From Salinicola acroporae (lineage in GTDB: Bacteria; Pseudomonadota; Gammaproteobacteria; Pseudomonadales; Halomonadaceae), in assembly GCF_003206615.1 (NCBI RefSeq), contig NZ_PZJW01000003.1, forward strand, positions 186,001-250,000: a DNA stretch of 64,000 bases, read 5' to 3'. The number at the start of each line of letters is the position of its first letter. Position 1 is the first letter of the stretch. The notes under the pieces were generated by a model. That model worked only from the letters and a program-made list of their open reading frames with translations. It ran no database searches and was not told the DNA's origin. The position numbers and the translations under genes were made by a program. Below are positions 26,020-35,841 of the stretch, piece by piece.

Positions 26020-27405
26020 TCAGAAACTCCCGAACAGGGTGCCCAGGGTGATCACCGCGACCAGCGTGATCATCGGCACCACGATGGTGACCGCGGCGAT
26101 GTTGGGGTAGGCCTGGCGGTGGGTGAGGCCGCAGATCGCCAGCAGCGTGATCACCGCGCCGGAGTGGGGCAGGGTATCCATGCCGCCGGCGGCGATGGTG
26201 GCGACCCGGTGCAGCAGCTCGGGGTCGAGGCCGACCGCGTTGGCCATGCGCAGATAGTCGTCGCCGAGCACGCTGAGGGCGATGCTCATGCCGCCGGAGG
26301 AGGAGCCGGTGACCGCCGCCAGCACGTTCATCGACACCGCCTCGGAGATCAACGGATTGCCCGGCGCCAGGCTCAGCACCGCATCGCGAATGACCACGAA
26401 GCCGGCGAGGCTGGCGATCACCGCGCCGTAACCCACTTCGGAGGCGGTATTGAACACCGGTAGCATCGAGCCGAAGCAGCCCTTGTTGATGGTCTCCTTG
26501 AGATCCACCCAGTGGCGCCAGCGGCTGACGATCAACCAGGCGCAGGAGATCAGCAGCGCGATGATGATCGCCCACAGTCCGAGCATCGAATTGGGGTCGA
26601 GGGCGCCGAAGCGTTCTTCCGGCAGCTGCGAGAAATCGAGGCTCGGCAGAATCCAGTAGGTCAGCAGGCCGTTGAGCAGGATCACCATCACCAGCGGGGC
26701 GAAGGCAGCGACGGTGCCGATGACGGGCACCTCGGCGATGTCGATCTTCTCGTTGGGGTGATGACCGTAGTCCTCGCCCTGGCGCATCGCCTTGCTGGCA
26801 CGGGACTGCAGCCACCAGGTGCCAAGGCCCAGCATCATCGCCCCGGCGATGATGCCGAGCCCGGGCGCGGCGAAGCTGGTGGTGTGGAAGAACGGGATCG
26901 GGATCGCGTTCTGGATCGCCGGCGTGCCGGGAAGCGCAGTCATGGTGAAGGTGAACGAGCCCAGGGCGATGGCACCGGGGATCATCCGCTTGGGCGTGCC
27001 GGTCTCGCGGAACAGCGCTGCGCCAATGGGGAAGACCGCGAACGCCACCACGAACAGCGACACGCCGCCGTAGGTGAGAATGGCGCAGGCCAGCACCACG
27101 GTCAGCACCACGTGGCGGGTGCCGAGGCGCTTGATGATCCAGTTGGCGATGGCATGCGCCGCACCGGAGTCGGCCATCAACTGGCCGAACAGGGCACCCA
27201 GGATGAACAGCGGGAAGAACTTGATCAGATAGCCGCCGAGCGCACTCATGAAGGTGCCGGTGTAGATCGGCAGCAGCAGCCCGGCTTCCCCGGACAGCAG
27301 CACCGCCAGCGACGCCATCAGCGGCGCCAGCAGCAGCACGGTGATGCCGCGATAGGCGAGAACGATCAGCAGGATCAGCGAGACGACGATAGCCAGGGTA
27401 CTCAT
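26020..27405 (-). CDS. GntP-family organic-acid permease
   Basis: 461 residues with about 12-14 hydrophobic segments, starting MSTLAIVVSLILLIVLAYRG. GALFGQLMADSGAAHAIANW and GSSSGGMSIALS are typical of the GntP family, which includes gluconate and D-3-hydroxybutyrate permeases. The start at 27405 is the first one giving a normal membrane N-terminus; the longer reading contains the operator. It is first in an operon with the acyl-CoA synthetase and MaoC protein, so the cargo is probably a carboxylic or hydroxy acid fed to branched-chain catabolism (inference). Confidence 0.85.
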   Translation of the reverse strand: MSTLAIVVSLILLIVLAYRGITVLLLAPLMASLAVLLSGEAGLLLPIYTGTFMSALGGYLIKFFPLFILGALFGQLMADSGAAHAIANWIIKRLGTRHVVLTVVLACAILTYGGVSLFVVAFAVFPIGAALFRETGTPKRMIPGAIALGSFTFTMTALPGTPAIQNAIPIPFFHTTSFAAPGLGIIAGAMMLGLGTWWLQSRASKAMRQGEDYGHHPNEKIDIAEVPVIGTVAAFAPLVMVILLNGLLTYWILPSLDFSQLPEERFGALDPNSMLGLWAIIIALLISCAWLIVSRWRHWVDLKETINKGCFGSMLPVFNTASEVGYGAVIASLAGFVVIRDAVLSLAPGNPLISEAVSMNVLAAVTGSSSGGMSIALSVLGDDYLRMANAVGLDPELLHRVATIAAGGMDTLPHSGAVITLLAICGLTHRQAYPNIAAVTIVVPMITLVAVITLGTLFGSF

Positions 27406-27541
27406 GGTGCCAGGCCCTTGTGTCGGGGGCTCATGGCGCAGGCACGCCGGAGCCGTGTTGTTATGATTGTGTGCGTTGTCAGCGCTGCGGGAGACGCGCG
27501 TGGCGCGATGCCGCACGGGACGACATGACCATAGAGATCGA

Positions 27542-27557
27542 TTAACGTTAACGTCAA
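27542..27557. promoter_or_regulatory. LiuR-type operator between the permease operon and menI
   Basis: TTAACGTTAACGTCAA differs from the perfect liuA site at one base. On the minus strand TTGACG can serve as a -35 with CTATGG/TATGGT 17-18 bases downstream, toward the permease. The divergent thioesterase gene starts 74 bases away. Confidence 0.72.
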
Positions 27558-27630
27558 CATGGTATCGCGCCAACTAGCCGAAAGGGGGAGACTCCCCGCT
27601 GCCCCTATCTGTCGATCAAGGAGACCATCG

Positions 27631-28056
27631 ATGTCGATCTGGAAACGTTCCGCTTCCCTGGAAGCCCTCGCCACCCAGTGCCAGCAGACGCTGGTCGCGC
27701 ATATCGGGATCGAGTTCACAGAGCTGGGTGACGACTGCCTGCGCGGGCGCATGCCGGTGGATGCGCGCACCCACCAGCCCTATGGTCTGCTCCACGGCGG
27801 CGCCTCGGTGGTGCTGGCGGAGACGCTGGGCAGCATTGCCGCCAACCTGTGCCTGGCGGACCCGAACAAGATGGCGGTAGGGCTCGAGATCAATGCCAAC
27901 CATGTGCGCGCGGTGCGTGAAGGCTGGGTCGAGGGGTGCGCCCGGCCGCTGCACCTGGGCAGCACCACTCAACTGTGGGAGATCCGCATCGAGGACGAGC
28001 GCGGCCGGCTGGTGTGCGTGTCGCGGTTGACCATGGCGGTGGTCAAGGCGGCCTGA
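27631..28056 (+). CDS. menI: Hot-dog acyl-CoA thioesterase (MenI/YdiI-like)
   Basis: 141 residues starting MSIWKRSASLEAL after GGAG. MPVDARTHQPYGLLHGGASV, VLAETLGS, GLEINANHVRAVREG and PLHLGSTTQLWEI closely match E. coli YdiI as remembered, including the catalytic Glu and the HGG motif. YdiI hydrolyses 1,4-dihydroxy-2-naphthoyl-CoA and other acyl-CoAs. Because it shares a LiuR-type intergenic region with the permease operon, a role in trimming branched acyl-CoAs is as plausible as menaquinone synthesis. Confidence 0.8.
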   Translation: MSIWKRSASLEALATQCQQTLVAHIGIEFTELGDDCLRGRMPVDARTHQPYGLLHGGASVVLAETLGSIAANLCLADPNKMAVGLEINANHVRAVREGWVEGCARPLHLGSTTQLWEIRIEDERGRLVCVSRLTMAVVKAA

Positions 28057-28077
28057 GACAGGGTACGACTACTCTGC

Positions 28078-29253
28078 TTACTCGATGTGTCGACGCCTGA
28101 TGAAGTCGGCAAAGAGCGGGACAGTGAAATCCAGGTAGCCGTGATCAGTGCTGTAAATCATGCCTTTGTGAATGATGCTGGCGCGGGCTGGGCCGATCGA
28201 TTTCTGCGTGCGTCCCATTGCCCGCGCGATGTCGGAGACCTGATAGGGACCGTCACCCAGTGCCGCCATCGCCTTGACGAATCCCACTTCGGCTCTGGTC
28301 AGACGATCCAAGCGCACGCGGAAAAATCCCTCATCCAAGGAGGCGAGGGTCTGCGTGTAGGCGTGTCGGACATCGTTTGCGTCGATACTGGGCCCAGGCG
28401 CGTTGTCCCAGGCAAAGTAAGCCAGTTCCTGCAGAAAGAACGGATAGCCGTTCGTCATGGCGAAGATGGCGGCCAGCGCGTCCTGGGAAATGGAGGCTCC
28501 CTCGTCTCGGATCGGCTTCTCGACTGCCACGGTAGTGGCGGCCTCGTCGAGAGCGCCCACCCCGGGGTAGCTGAACAACCTTTCCGCATAGGATTTGGCA
28601 TCGCCGGCTAGGCGCGCTACTTGGGGTAGACCCGCACCGACGAAGAGAATTGGCCGCCCCTCCTGAGATACGCGATGAAGCGCGACGATCAATGCTGCGA
28701 GATCTTGCTGGGAGAGATATTGCACCTCATCGATGAGCAGGACCCAGCCCTTGTTGGCTGCTTGGGCGGCACGGCCGATCTGTTCGAAGAGATCCGGCAA
28801 GTCGTGCTGCATGTCGCCGCTCTCTGCCAGGCCGGGCTCGCTGGCGGGCTCCACACCGATATTCACGCCTCCCACCTCGATATTGAACACCGAAGCAAAG
28901 TTGCGCAGCCCACCGAGCGCGCGTGAAGCATGATGCCGAGCGGTTTCTACGCTCGACAGGGCACGTGAGACCTTGCGCATCTCTGGATAAAGCAGATTGG
29001 CCAGTTGGGTCTCTTCTGGTGCTTCGACCCTGGATACGAGACAGCCTTCGGCCTCCGCGATTCGGCCAATTTCGCTGAGCAAAACCGTTTTGCCGGTTCC
29101 TCGAAGGCCCAGCAGCATGATGGAGCGTGCCGCTCTTCCTTTGAGCGCCCGCCCGCATGAGACGCGTGCGGCCTGTAGGATCGTATCGCGACCCGCAAGC
29201 TCTGGAGGGCGGCTCCCGGCACCGGGGGCGAAGGGGTTGTTGAACGGGTCCAT
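28078..29253 (-). CDS. ORC1/Cdc6-like AAA ATPase with C-terminal winged helix
   Basis: 391 residues. Walker A LLGLRGTGKTVL (about 47-58), Walker B WVLLIDEVQYL (about 170-180), sensor-like ILFVGAGLPQV, then an all-helical lid. A C-terminal winged-helix part (TRAEVGFVKAMAALGDGPYQ, VSDIARAMGRTQKSI) completes the architecture, which is that of the archaeal/bacterial Orc1-like STAND/AAA proteins often found singly in accessory DNA. It interrupts an otherwise metabolic region and its codons look slightly less GC-rich. A 37-base interrupted palindrome precedes it. Function unknown; defence, plasmid-derived or regulatory roles are all possible. Confidence 0.75.
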   Translation of the reverse strand: MDPFNNPFAPGAGSRPPELAGRDTILQAARVSCGRALKGRAARSIMLLGLRGTGKTVLLSEIGRIAEAEGCLVSRVEAPEETQLANLLYPEMRKVSRALSSVETARHHASRALGGLRNFASVFNIEVGGVNIGVEPASEPGLAESGDMQHDLPDLFEQIGRAAQAANKGWVLLIDEVQYLSQQDLAALIVALHRVSQEGRPILFVGAGLPQVARLAGDAKSYAERLFSYPGVGALDEAATTVAVEKPIRDEGASISQDALAAIFAMTNGYPFFLQELAYFAWDNAPGPSIDANDVRHAYTQTLASLDEGFFRVRLDRLTRAEVGFVKAMAALGDGPYQVSDIARAMGRTQKSIGPARASIIHKGMIYSTDHGYLDFTVPLFADFIRRRHIE

Positions 29254-29288
29254 ATCAAGTCCTGCAAGAGAGACTAGAGATAGATAAC

Positions 29289-29325
29289 GAAAACTAGGAA
29301 AAAACGCTAGTCTTCCGTAGTTTTC
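29289..29325. promoter_or_regulatory. Interrupted palindrome before the ORC1-like gene
   Basis: GAAAACTA (29289-29296) and TAGTTTTC (29318-29325), with CTAG words between, lie 36 bases before the ATPase start in a locally AT-rich gap (29254-29373). It could be an operator for the ATPase, or a terminator for the acyl-CoA synthetase relic upstream; the sequence does not decide. Confidence 0.5.
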
Positions 29326-29373
29326 ATTAGACCTATCGGATATCCACCGTCCGGCTCTACTCCCCGGAGCATT

Positions 29374-30639
29374 TTATGGCGCCAGCTCGTCGCTCATCGC
29401 CTGGCGCATGCGGAATTTCTGCACCTTGCCGCTGACGGTCATCGGGAAGTCGTCGACGAATTTCACGTAGCGCGGAATCTTGTGGTGGGCGATGCGCTCG
29501 CGGCAGTAAGCGCGCACGCCTTCGGCATCGAGTTCGGCGCCCTCCACCAGGCGTATCCACACCGCCACCGCCTCGCCGTAGCGGGCGTCCGGCACGCCGA
29601 ACACCTGGGCGTCGGAGATCGCCGGGTGGGTGTAGAGAAACTCCTCGATCTCGCGCGGGTAAAGGTTCTCGCCGCCGCGGATGATCATGTCCTTGATGCG
29701 CCCGGTGATCGCCACATAGCCGTCGTCGTCCATCATCGCCAGGTCGCCGCTGTGCATCCAGCCGTGGGTGTCGATCGCCTGGCGGGTGGCTGCGTCGTTG
29801 TCCCAGTAGCCCTGCATCACGCTGTAGCCGCGGGTGCAGAGTTCGCCGCTGGTGCCGCGCGGGAGCACCTGGCCGCTGGCCGGGTCGATGATCTTCACCT
29901 CCAGGTGTGGATGAATGGTGCCGACGGTGGCGACGCGCTTCTCCAGCGGCGCGTCGGGGCGCGTCTGCAGGCTCACCGGGCTGGTTTCGGTCATGCCGTA
30001 GGCGATGGTGACCGCTTCCATGTGCATGCGCTCGATCACCCGTTTCATCACCTCCACCGGGCAGTTGGAGCCGGCCATGATGCCGGTGCGCAGGCTGGAG
30101 AGATCGAAGTTGGCGAACTCGGGGTGTTCGAGCTCGGCGATGAACATGGTGGGCACGCCGTAGAGGGCGTCGGCGCGCTCGGCTTCCACCGCACGCAGGG
30201 TGGCCGCCGGGTCGAAGGCGGCGTTGGGATAGATCATGGTGGCGCGGTGGGTGAGACATGCCAGGTTGCCCATCACCATGCCGAAGCAGTGGTAGAGCGG
30301 CACCGGGATCACCACGCGTTGTGCCGGCTGCAGGTTCATCCCGGCGCCGACGAAGTAGCCGTTGTTGAGAATGTTGTGGTGGGTCAGTGTCACCCCCTTG
30401 GGCGCACCGGTGGTGCCGGAGGTGTACTGGATGTTGATCGGGTCGTCGAACTGCAGTTCGGCCTGCAGCGCCGCCAGGCGTGCGGCGGGTACCGCCTCGG
30501 CGAGGGCGTGCAGCTCGTCCCAGCGCCACATGCCCGGGGTGGCGAGCTCGGGGAGTAGTGGCTGCTCGCTGGTGCCGCTGACGTAGCTGGGCGCTGGAAA
30601 TTGAGCATGCGCCGGGGCGCCCGGGTCGTGGCTGTGCAT
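29374..30639 (-). pseudogene. Acyl-CoA synthetase with a large internal deletion
   Basis: 421 residues where relatives have about 560. The N-terminus keeps the family-typical SYVSGTSEQPLL but then jumps to PELATPGMWRWDEL, which in full-length proteins lies some 140 residues later, just before the P-loop (IQYTSGTTGAPKGV). The rest is intact (AYGMTETSP, HSGDLAMMD, GGENLYPREIEEFLY, VSGKVQKFRM). The reading frame is kept, so a product may be made, but it lacks most of the first N-terminal subdomain and should not fold as an active ligase. It is last in the ACAD-to-thiolase operon. The deletion size is estimated from memory of homologues. Confidence 0.65.
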
Positions 30640-30694
30640 CTCTCTTCCTCTCTTCTTGTCTTTGTCCTGAACCGCCGCACTTTTCAGGCCGCGC

Positions 30695-31885
30695 CTAGCG
30701 CAGCCGTTCGATACCTACCGCCGTGGCTTCGCCGCCGCCGATGCAGATCGCCGCCACGCCCCGGGTCAGGTCGTGATGGGCGAGCGCGTTGAGCAGCGTG
30801 ACCACAATGCGCGCGCCGGAGGCGCCGATCGGGTGGCCCAGGGCGCAGGCGCCGCCGTGCACGTTGACCCGTTCGTGGTCGAGAGCGAGCTCACGCATGG
30901 CCGCCATCGCCACCACCGCGAAGGCTTCGTTGATCTCGTAGAGATCGACGCTCTCCCGCGACCAGCCGAGCCGCTCGTACAGCTTGCGCACGGCGTGGAT
31001 CGGCGCCACCGGGAAATCGCCCGGGCGCATGGCGTGGCTGGCGTGGCCGTGGAGACGCGCCAGCGGGGTCAGACCCTGGCGCTCGGCCTCGCGCTGGCGC
31101 ATCAGCATCAGCGCCGCGGCACCGTCCGAGATCGAGCTGGCGTTGGCCGCGGTGACGCTGCCACCCTCGCGAAAGGCGGGCTTGAGCTGGGGGATGCGCT
31201 CGAGATTGGCCTTGTGCGGCTGTTCGTCCTGGTCGACCCGGCGGGTGTCGCGGCCGGCGGGGGCGTCGAGGGCGACGATCTCATCCCGAAAGACACCGCT
31301 CTCGATCGCCTGGCGCGCGCGGGTCAGCGAGGCGATGGCGTAGGCGTCCTGGGCCTCGCGGCCGAAGCCGAAGGCCTGGGCGCAATCCTCGGCATAGGTG
31401 CCCATCAGCCGCCCCGGCTCGTAGGCGTCTTCGAGCCCGTCGAGAAACATATGATCGAGCACCTGGGCATGCCCCATGCGCAGCCCGGCGCGCGCCTTGG
31501 GCAGCAGGTAGGGGGCGTTGCTCATGCTCTCCATCCCACCGGCGATGGCGTGGGCGGCGTGACCCAGCGAGAGGGTATCGAACGCCTGCATCACTGCCTT
31601 CATGCCGGAGCCGCACATCTTGTTGACGGTGGTGCAGGGCGTCGACTCGGCCAGGTCCGCGCCGAGTGCCGCCTGGCGCGCCGGCGCCTGGCCCTGCCCG
31701 GCGGGGAGCACGCAGCCCATGATCAGCTCGTCGAGGCTGTCGGGTGCCAGTCGGGCCTGTTCGAGGGCGCCGCGAATCGCCGCCGCGCCCAGCTGCGGGC
31801 AGTCAAGTCCGCCCAGGGCGCCCTGGAAAGCGCCCATCGGCGTGCGCTTGGCGCCGACGATGACGATCGGGTCCGGGGTTTTCAT
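30695..31885 (-). CDS. Thiolase (acetyl-CoA / 2-methylacetoacetyl-CoA acyltransferase)
   Basis: 396 residues. The nucleophilic cysteine lies in [15 protein letters not shown], the histidine in [14 protein letters not shown] and the second cysteine in [12 protein letters not shown], all as in biosynthetic/degradative type II thiolases. In this operon it most likely cleaves 2-methylacetoacetyl-CoA from isoleucine to acetyl-CoA and propionyl-CoA, or acetoacetyl-CoA. The start at 31885 ([16 protein letters not shown]) follows GGGAGAG; a start 5 codons earlier is possible. Confidence 0.9.
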   Translation of the reverse strand: MKTPDPIVIVGAKRTPMGAFQGALGGLDCPQLGAAAIRGALEQARLAPDSLDELIMGCVLPAGQGQAPARQAALGADLAESTPCTTVNKMCGSGMKAVMQAFDTLSLGHAAHAIAGGMESMSNAPYLLPKARAGLRMGHAQVLDHMFLDGLEDAYEPGRLMGTYAEDCAQAFGFGREAQDAYAIASLTRARQAIESGVFRDEIVALDAPAGRDTRRVDQDEQPHKANLERIPQLKPAFREGGSVTAANASSISDGAAALMLMRQREAERQGLTPLARLHGHASHAMRPGDFPVAPIHAVRKLYERLGWSRESVDLYEINEAFAVVAMAAMRELALDHERVNVHGGACALGHPIGASGARIVVTLLNALAHHDLTRGVAAICIGGGEATAVGIERLR

Positions 31886-31930
31886 AGGCTGCTCTCCCAT
31901 ACTGGTGAGGGATCGATGCTCAGTCGTTTT

Positions 31931-32701
31931 TCACCGCGCACTCATGCGAATGGCGCCATCCAGACGAATCACCTCGCCATTGAGATAGCGGTTCTCGAGG
32001 ATCTGGCAGGCCAGCGCGGCGTACTCCTCGGCGTGGCCCATGCGCGGCGGGAACGGCACCTTGGCGTTGAGGCTCTCGCGCACCTCCTCCGGCATGCCCT
32101 GCATCATGGCGGTGTCGAAGATGCCGGGGGCGATCGCCATCACCCGGATGCCCGAGCTGGCCAGCTCGCGGGCGGCGGGCAGGGTCAGCCCGACCACGCC
32201 GGCCTTGGAGGCGGCGTAGGCGGCCTGGCCGATCTGGCCTTCGTAGGCCGCCACCGAGGCGGTGTTGATCACCACCCCGCGCTCGCCGTCGTCCTCCGTC
32301 GCCGGGTTCTCCTGCATCGCCGCCACTGCCAGGCGCAGCATGTTGAAGGTGCCGATCAGGTTGATATCGACCACCCGGCGGAAGCGTTCGAGATCGTGCA
32401 CGCCGCGCTTGCCGTGGATCTTCTCCGCCGGCGCCACCCCGGCGCAGTTGATCAGCCCGTGGAGAGCGCCGAAGTGGTCGCGGGTGGTGGCGATCACCCG
32501 CTCGGCATCTGCCGCCTGGGTGACATCGGCGGTCACCGCCAGGGCGTTCGCCCCCAGCGACGCGGCGTGGGCCTGCGCCGCTGCCTCATCATGGTCGGCC
32601 AGGGTCACGCGGGCGCCGGCCGCCACCAGCCGCTGGGCGGTGGCGGCACCCAGGCCGGAGCCGCCGCCGGTGACGATGAAGGTGTGGTCAGTCAGTTGCA
32701 T
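31931..32701 (-). CDS. SDR 3-hydroxyacyl-CoA dehydrogenase (HSD17B10-like)
   Basis: 256 residues from the ATG at 32701. [15 protein letters not shown] (about 10-24), [13 protein letters not shown], catalytic [13 protein letters not shown], and [11 protein letters not shown] follow the type II 3-hydroxyacyl-CoA dehydrogenase (HSD10) pattern. The likely reaction is oxidation of 2-methyl-3-hydroxybutyryl-CoA in isoleucine breakdown, feeding the thiolase next door. Overlaps the preceding hydrolase gene by 14 bases. Confidence 0.88.
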   Translation of the reverse strand: MQLTDHTFIVTGGGSGLGAATAQRLVAAGARVTLADHDEAAAQAHAASLGANALAVTADVTQAADAERVIATTRDHFGALHGLINCAGVAPAEKIHGKRGVHDLERFRRVVDINLIGTFNMLRLAVAAMQENPATEDDGERGVVINTASVAAYEGQIGQAAYAASKAGVVGLTLPAARELASSGIRVMAIAPGIFDTAMMQGMPEEVRESLNAKVPFPPRMGHAEEYAALACQILENRYLNGEVIRLDGAIRMSAR

Positions 32702-33851
32702 GAATCGGTTCCTCGTCGGCAGGCCGATCGTCGAGATCGCGCAGGGGATGACCATCGCGATCCCACGGGGAAACGAAGCAGGCCGCGATATCGGCGTCGG
32801 GTACCTCACCGTGCCGATGCTGCCACCGGGGAGTCCTGTCCTTGTCGATCAGCAGCGCACGCACGCCCTCGGCAATATCGCCGTGATTGGCGCAGGCCAG
32901 CGACAGGTCGAGCTCGCTGCGCAGCGCCTCGGCCAGTGAGACCCGCCGGCAGCGCGCCAGCTGGCGCAGGATCAGCCGCGCCGAGAGCGGTGAACCGGCG
33001 GCCAGGCTACGCGCGGCGCGGGCGATCCAGGCGTCGTCGCTGTCGCTGGCGGCGATGACCGCGGCGATCAGATCTTCGTCGCTGTCGGCGTCGGTCAGTG
33101 CGGCGATCGCCTCCTGGCGCGGGGCGACTTCGGCGGGCGGGGCGAGCTCGCGGCTCGCGGCGGCGTGCGTGCGCAGCACTCGGTCGAGTGCCGGGCGCGG
33201 CCGCGACCAGTCGGCGCCGAGCAGATCGTCGATCACCGCATCGCGGCGTTCGGCGGCGATCAGGCGGTCGGCGAGACCGACGAACAGGGCGTCGCTGGCG
33301 TTGAGGCGGGCGCCGGTCAGGCCGAGGAAGGTGCCGCTGGCTCCCGGCATACGGTTCAGGAACCAGCTCGCGCCCACGTCCGGGTAGAGGCCGATGGTGA
33401 TCTCCGGCATCGCCAGCATCGAGCGCGGCGTCACCACCCGATGCGAGGCCCCGGCGAGCAGCCCCATGCCGCCGCCCATGACGATACCGTCACCCCAGGC
33501 GACGATCGGCTTGGGATAGGTGTGGAGGGCGTGGTCGAGGCGATACTCGTGGGTGAAGTAGCGCGCCACGGCGCCATCCGCGGCCTCGGGATCGCGGCCG
33601 GTGCGGCCCTCGGCGATGGCGTGATAGAGCGCGACCACGTCGCCGCCGGCGCAGAACGCCTTGTCGCCGGCGCCCTCCAGCCACAGCGCGACTATCTCGG
33701 GGTCCGCGGCCCAGGCGTCGATCTGCGCCTGGATGGCCTCGATCATCTCCAGCGACAGCGCATTGAGACTCTTGGGGGCATCAAGGACGATGCGTCCGAG
33801 ACGGTGGCCGTCGGCGGTGGCCAGGGTGTCGAATTGCACCGGCGCGCTCAT
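32688..33851 (-). CDS. 3-hydroxyisobutyryl-CoA hydrolase
   Basis: 387 residues from the ATG at 33851, which overlaps the previous stop as ATGA; a longer reading upstream is out of phase with that gene and rejected. It belongs to the crotonase-fold hydrolase branch: [38 protein letters not shown] and [20 protein letters not shown], with the catalytic Glu and Asp, plus the long helical C-terminus that separates HIBCH from hydratases. It releases free 3-hydroxyisobutyrate in valine catabolism, preventing build-up of methacrylyl-CoA. Confidence 0.9.
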   Translation of the reverse strand: MSAPVQFDTLATADGHRLGRIVLDAPKSLNALSLEMIEAIQAQIDAWAADPEIVALWLEGAGDKAFCAGGDVVALYHAIAEGRTGRDPEAADGAVARYFTHEYRLDHALHTYPKPIVAWGDGIVMGGGMGLLAGASHRVVTPRSMLAMPEITIGLYPDVGASWFLNRMPGASGTFLGLTGARLNASDALFVGLADRLIAAERRDAVIDDLLGADWSRPRPALDRVLRTHAAASRELAPPAEVAPRQEAIAALTDADSDEDLIAAVIAASDSDDAWIARAARSLAAGSPLSARLILRQLARCRRVSLAEALRSELDLSLACANHGDIAEGVRALLIDKDRTPRWQHRHGEVPDADIAACFVSPWDRDGHPLRDLDDRPADEEPIHATD

Positions 33852-34678
33852 GCCTGATCTCCGTCGCCGGTGTCGTCGGCAGCGCCCGAAGTCGGGGCCT
33901 CGCGCCAGCGCGGTGGGCGCTTGTCGAGGAAGGCGCTGATGCCTTCCCCCGGGGCGGCGGTGTCGAACAGTTCCATGAACAGCTCGCGCTCCATGCGGTA
34001 GCCGTGGGGCATGCCGTGGTCGCGGGCATTCATGATCAGGCGCTTGCAGCGTATCAGCGCGTCCGGGCTCTGGCCGCCGCTCTGCTCGGCCAGGGCCAGC
34101 GCGGTGGGCAGCGCCTGGCCGGCGTCGACCAGCTCCTCGACCAGACCGATGCTCAGCGCGCGCTCGGCATCGATACGCTCGCCGCACAGGATGATGCGCT
34201 TGGCCCAGCCTTCGCCGACCAGCCACGGCAGGTGCTGGGTGCCGCCGGCGCAGGGCAGCAGCCCCACCTTGGCTTCGGGCAGCGCCAGCTTCGCCTGGCG
34301 CTCGGCGATCCGGATGTCGCAGGCCAGCGCGCACTCCAGCCCGCCGCCCATGGCGTAGCCGTTGATCGCGGCGATGGTGACCCCGGGGTAGGCGCTCAGG
34401 GTCTCGAAAGCGCGGCCGAAGCGGGTCGCCATCTCCAGTGCGGTGGCCTTGCCTTCGGTGAAGCGCTTGAGGTCGGCCCCGGCGGAGAAGAACTTGTCGC
34501 CGGCGCCGGTGATCACCAGCGCCGGCGGCTGGGGTTCGGCGGCCAGCGCGTCGAGATGCTCGGCGAGCGCCGTCAGCGAGCCTTCGTGCCAGGTGTTGGC
34601 GGGTGGGTTGTCGATGGTCAGCACGGCGATAGCGCCACGGCGTTCCAGGCGCAGGCCGTCGGCGGCGTGGTCGGTCAT
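33848..34678 (-). CDS. Enoyl-CoA hydratase
   Basis: 276 residues. The crotonase motifs GAGDKFFSAGADLKRF (about 59-74) and INGYAMGGGLECALACD carry the oxyanion hole, and LPEAKVGLLPCAGGTQ carries the catalytic region. In this operon, between isobutyryl-CoA dehydrogenase and HIB-CoA hydrolase, it should hydrate methacrylyl-CoA and possibly tiglyl-CoA. The position equivalent to the second catalytic glutamate appears as Cys-Ala-Gly, so isomerase-like chemistry cannot be excluded. ATGA overlaps on both sides. Confidence 0.85.
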   Translation of the reverse strand: MTDHAADGLRLERRGAIAVLTIDNPPANTWHEGSLTALAEHLDALAAEPQPPALVITGAGDKFFSAGADLKRFTEGKATALEMATRFGRAFETLSAYPGVTIAAINGYAMGGGLECALACDIRIAERQAKLALPEAKVGLLPCAGGTQHLPWLVGEGWAKRIILCGERIDAERALSIGLVEELVDAGQALPTALALAEQSGGQSPDALIRCKRLIMNARDHGMPHGYRMERELFMELFDTAAPGEGISAFLDKRPPRWREAPTSGAADDTGDGDQA

Positions 34679-35841
34679 ATCAGGGTCTCCAGGTCGTCCT
34701 TGTCGAGCAGGCGGCGGGCGATCACCAGGCGCATGATCTCGTTGGTGCCTTCGAGAATCTGGTGCACCCGGCAGTCGCGCACGTGACGCTCCAGCGGGTA
34801 GTCGCGCAGGTAGCCGTAGCCGCCATGGAGCTGCAGGGCCTCGTTGCAGATGGCGAAGCCCTGGTCGGTGGCGAAGCGCTTGGCCATGGCGCAGTAGAGC
34901 GTGGCGTCGGGATCGCCGCGGTCGAGCTTGCTCGCCGCCAGGCGCACCATCTGGCGCGCGGCGACGAGCTGGGTGGCCATGTCGGCGAGCTTGAACTGCA
35001 GCGCCTGGAAGCTGGCCAGCGTCCGGCCGAACTGTTCGCGCTCGTTCAGGTAGCGGTGGGCGGTGGTGAGCGCGGCCTGGGCGGTGCCCACCGAACAGGT
35101 GGCGATATTGATACGCCCGCCGTCGAGGGCGCGCATGGCGATACGGAAGCCTTCGCCCTCGTCGCCGAGGCGGTGGTCCGCCGGCACGCGCACGCCATCG
35201 AAGCTGATCGCCCGGGTAGGCTGGCTGTTCCAGCCCATCTTGGTCTCTTTCTTGCCGTAGTCGATGCCCGGGGTGTCCGCCGGCACGGCAAAGGCGGAGA
35301 TGCCGCCGGCGCCGCTATTGGGGGCACCGGTGCGGGCCATCACCACCAGCAGCTGGGTATCCCCGGCGCCGGAGATGAACATCTTGTTGCCATCGATCAC
35401 GTAGGCATCGCCGTCGCGGCGCGCCCGGGTGCGCAGCGAGGCGGCATCGGAGCCGGCGTTGGGTTCGGTAAGGCAGTAGGAGCCGAGCTTCTCACCGGTG
35501 AGCATCGACGGCAGCCAGGCCTCGCGCACGGCCTCAGTGGCGTAGCTGGCGAGAATCCAGTTGACCATGTTGTGGATGGTCAGAAAGGCGGTGGTGGAGG
35601 TGCAGCCCTGGGCCAGCTCCTCGATGATCAGGGTCGCGTCGAGGCGGCTCAGCCCCAGCCCGCCGGCGGCTTCCGGGGTGTACAGGCCGCAGAAGCCGAG
35701 GTCTCCGGCCTGACGCAGGACCTCCACCGGAAAGACGCTGTTGGCGTCCCATTCGGCGGCGTTGGGCGCCAGTTCGCGCTGGGCGAACTGGCGTGCGGCA
35801 TCCCGGTAGGCCTGCTGGTCGGCGTCGAGTTCGAAGTTCAT
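34675..35841 (-). CDS. Acyl-CoA dehydrogenase, isobutyryl-CoA dehydrogenase-like
   Basis: 388 residues from the ATG at 35841 (MNFELDADQQAYRD). GLGLSRLDATLIIEELAQGC with STTAFLTIHNMVNW, and YCLTEPNAGSDAASLRTRA, resemble ACAD8-type enzymes. The catalytic glutamate lies in LEGTNEIMRLV. It probably converts isobutyryl-CoA to methacrylyl-CoA (valine) and perhaps 2-methylbutyryl-CoA (isoleucine). First gene of a minus-strand operon divergent from bkdA1, with a LiuR-type site between them. Confidence 0.87.
   Translation of the reverse strand: MNFELDADQQAYRDAARQFAQRELAPNAAEWDANSVFPVEVLRQAGDLGFCGLYTPEAAGGLGLSRLDATLIIEELAQGCTSTTAFLTIHNMVNWILASYATEAVREAWLPSMLTGEKLGSYCLTEPNAGSDAASLRTRARRDGDAYVIDGNKMFISGAGDTQLLVVMARTGAPNSGAGGISAFAVPADTPGIDYGKKETKMGWNSQPTRAISFDGVRVPADHRLGDEGEGFRIAMRALDGGRINIATCSVGTAQAALTTAHRYLNEREQFGRTLASFQALQFKLADMATQLVAARQMVRLAASKLDRGDPDATLYCAMAKRFATDQGFAICNEALQLHGGYGYLRDYPLERHVRDCRVHQILEGTNEIMRLVIARRLLDKDDLETLI

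Noticed and set aside
30773-33058. Long plus-strand open reading opposite the thiolase, SDR and hydrolase genes (761 codons)
   Set aside because: The minus strand encodes three recognisable enzymes with overlapping starts; the plus-strand product is a compositional shadow.
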